From Burkholderia sp. (GTDB taxonomy: Bacteria; Pseudomonadota; Gammaproteobacteria; Burkholderiales; Burkholderiaceae), in the NCBI GenBank assembly GCA_030151225.1, contig JASLEG010000298.1, positions 1 to 13,291 on the forward strand: 13,291 nt of DNA. Direction: 5' to 3'. Below the pieces are notes generated by a model. That model saw only the letters and a program-made list of their open reading frames with translations. It was not told where the DNA came from and ran no database searches. The position numbers and the translations under genes were made by a program. This document shows, piece by piece, positions 13,215 through 13,291 of this stretch. Each line of letters begins with the position of its first letter. The stretch's first letter is position 1.

Positions 13215-13280
13215 AACCTCCACGATGTTGCCACCGCTAGGACCTGAACCTAGTGCGTCTACCAATTCCGCCACCTGGGC
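13194..13280 (-). tRNA. tRNA-Leu(CAG), decodes CUG
   Basis: 87 nt with the CCA encoded. Acceptor stem GCCCAGG/CCTGGGC is perfect, and the D arm contains GGCGGAATTGGTAGACGC. The anticodon stem CTAGG/CCTAG has loop TTCAGGT, giving anticodon CAG (13246-13244). A long variable arm (CGGTGGCAACATCGT) marks a class II tRNA. The T arm is GGAGG-TTCGAGT-CCTCT. The leader AACTTGT (13287-13281) is complementary to ACAAGTT starting at the last base of CCA (13194-13188), so leader and trailer of the precursor can pair for 7 bp beyond the acceptor stem. Confidence 0.98.
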
Positions 13281-13291
13281 ACAAGTTGCAT

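Noticed and set aside
12911..13240. Open frame spanning the SulP end, both repeats and the tRNA
   Set aside because: It translates the repeat twice and runs antisense into the tRNA (the RRGLEPP-type artefact typical of tRNA regions).

Overview
The window is a chromosomal segment of very high G+C from a betaproteobacterium, almost certainly Burkholderia sensu lato. Three things point there: a second Hfq with a long Gly/Arg-rich tail (the Hfq2 type of the B. cepacia complex), a DUF2968 lipoprotein-like/periplasmic gene, and a tad pilus locus ending in a DUF3613 gene, a TadE/G-like gene and a sigma-54-type regulator. Assignment to genus rests on remembered family distributions, not on a search.

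Layout. Bases 1-3653 (+) are the 3' end of a tad (Flp/tight adherence) locus: the end of a DUF3613 protein, a TadG-like pseudopilin/assembly protein with an unusual long C-terminal half, and a Fis-HTH sigma-54 activator with a degenerate receiver. At 3706-4449 (+) is a secreted coiled-coil DUF2968 protein. It runs into a strong, symmetric terminator (4517-4560) shared with the convergent hfq2 gene (4584-5189, -). Upstream of hfq2 on the same strand lies a lipid-metabolism block read right to left: a TetR/PsrA-like regulator (8381-9178), a FadD-like long-chain acyl-CoA ligase (6494-8254) and an exported DUF1571 protein (5536-6444). Next is a separate MFS transporter (9393-10613, -) that carries the complete lactate/pyruvate permease (JEN-type) signature. 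A divergent intergenic region (10614-10973) leads to a short ORF resembling an internally deleted ParB-like nuclease domain, which abuts a SulP/SLC26 anion transporter with a STAS domain (11248-12960, +). The window ends with tRNA-Leu(CAG) on the minus strand (13194-13280).

The most unusual structure is between the SulP stop codon and the tRNA. A 96-bp unit is present twice (95/96 identical, period 151 bp). On the minus strand the segment 13043-13149 is bounded by a perfect copy of the tRNA-Leu acceptor stem plus CCA, but its interior is not a tRNA; it is a set of perfect hairpins. It looks like a tRNA-Leu-derived, highly structured tRNA-like element followed by its own copy of the tRNA terminator. 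A third, truncated 5' end (12968-12998) abuts the SulP gene.

No CRISPR array, insertion sequence, prophage or recognisable defence system is visible. Most of the window is ordinary chromosomal backbone.
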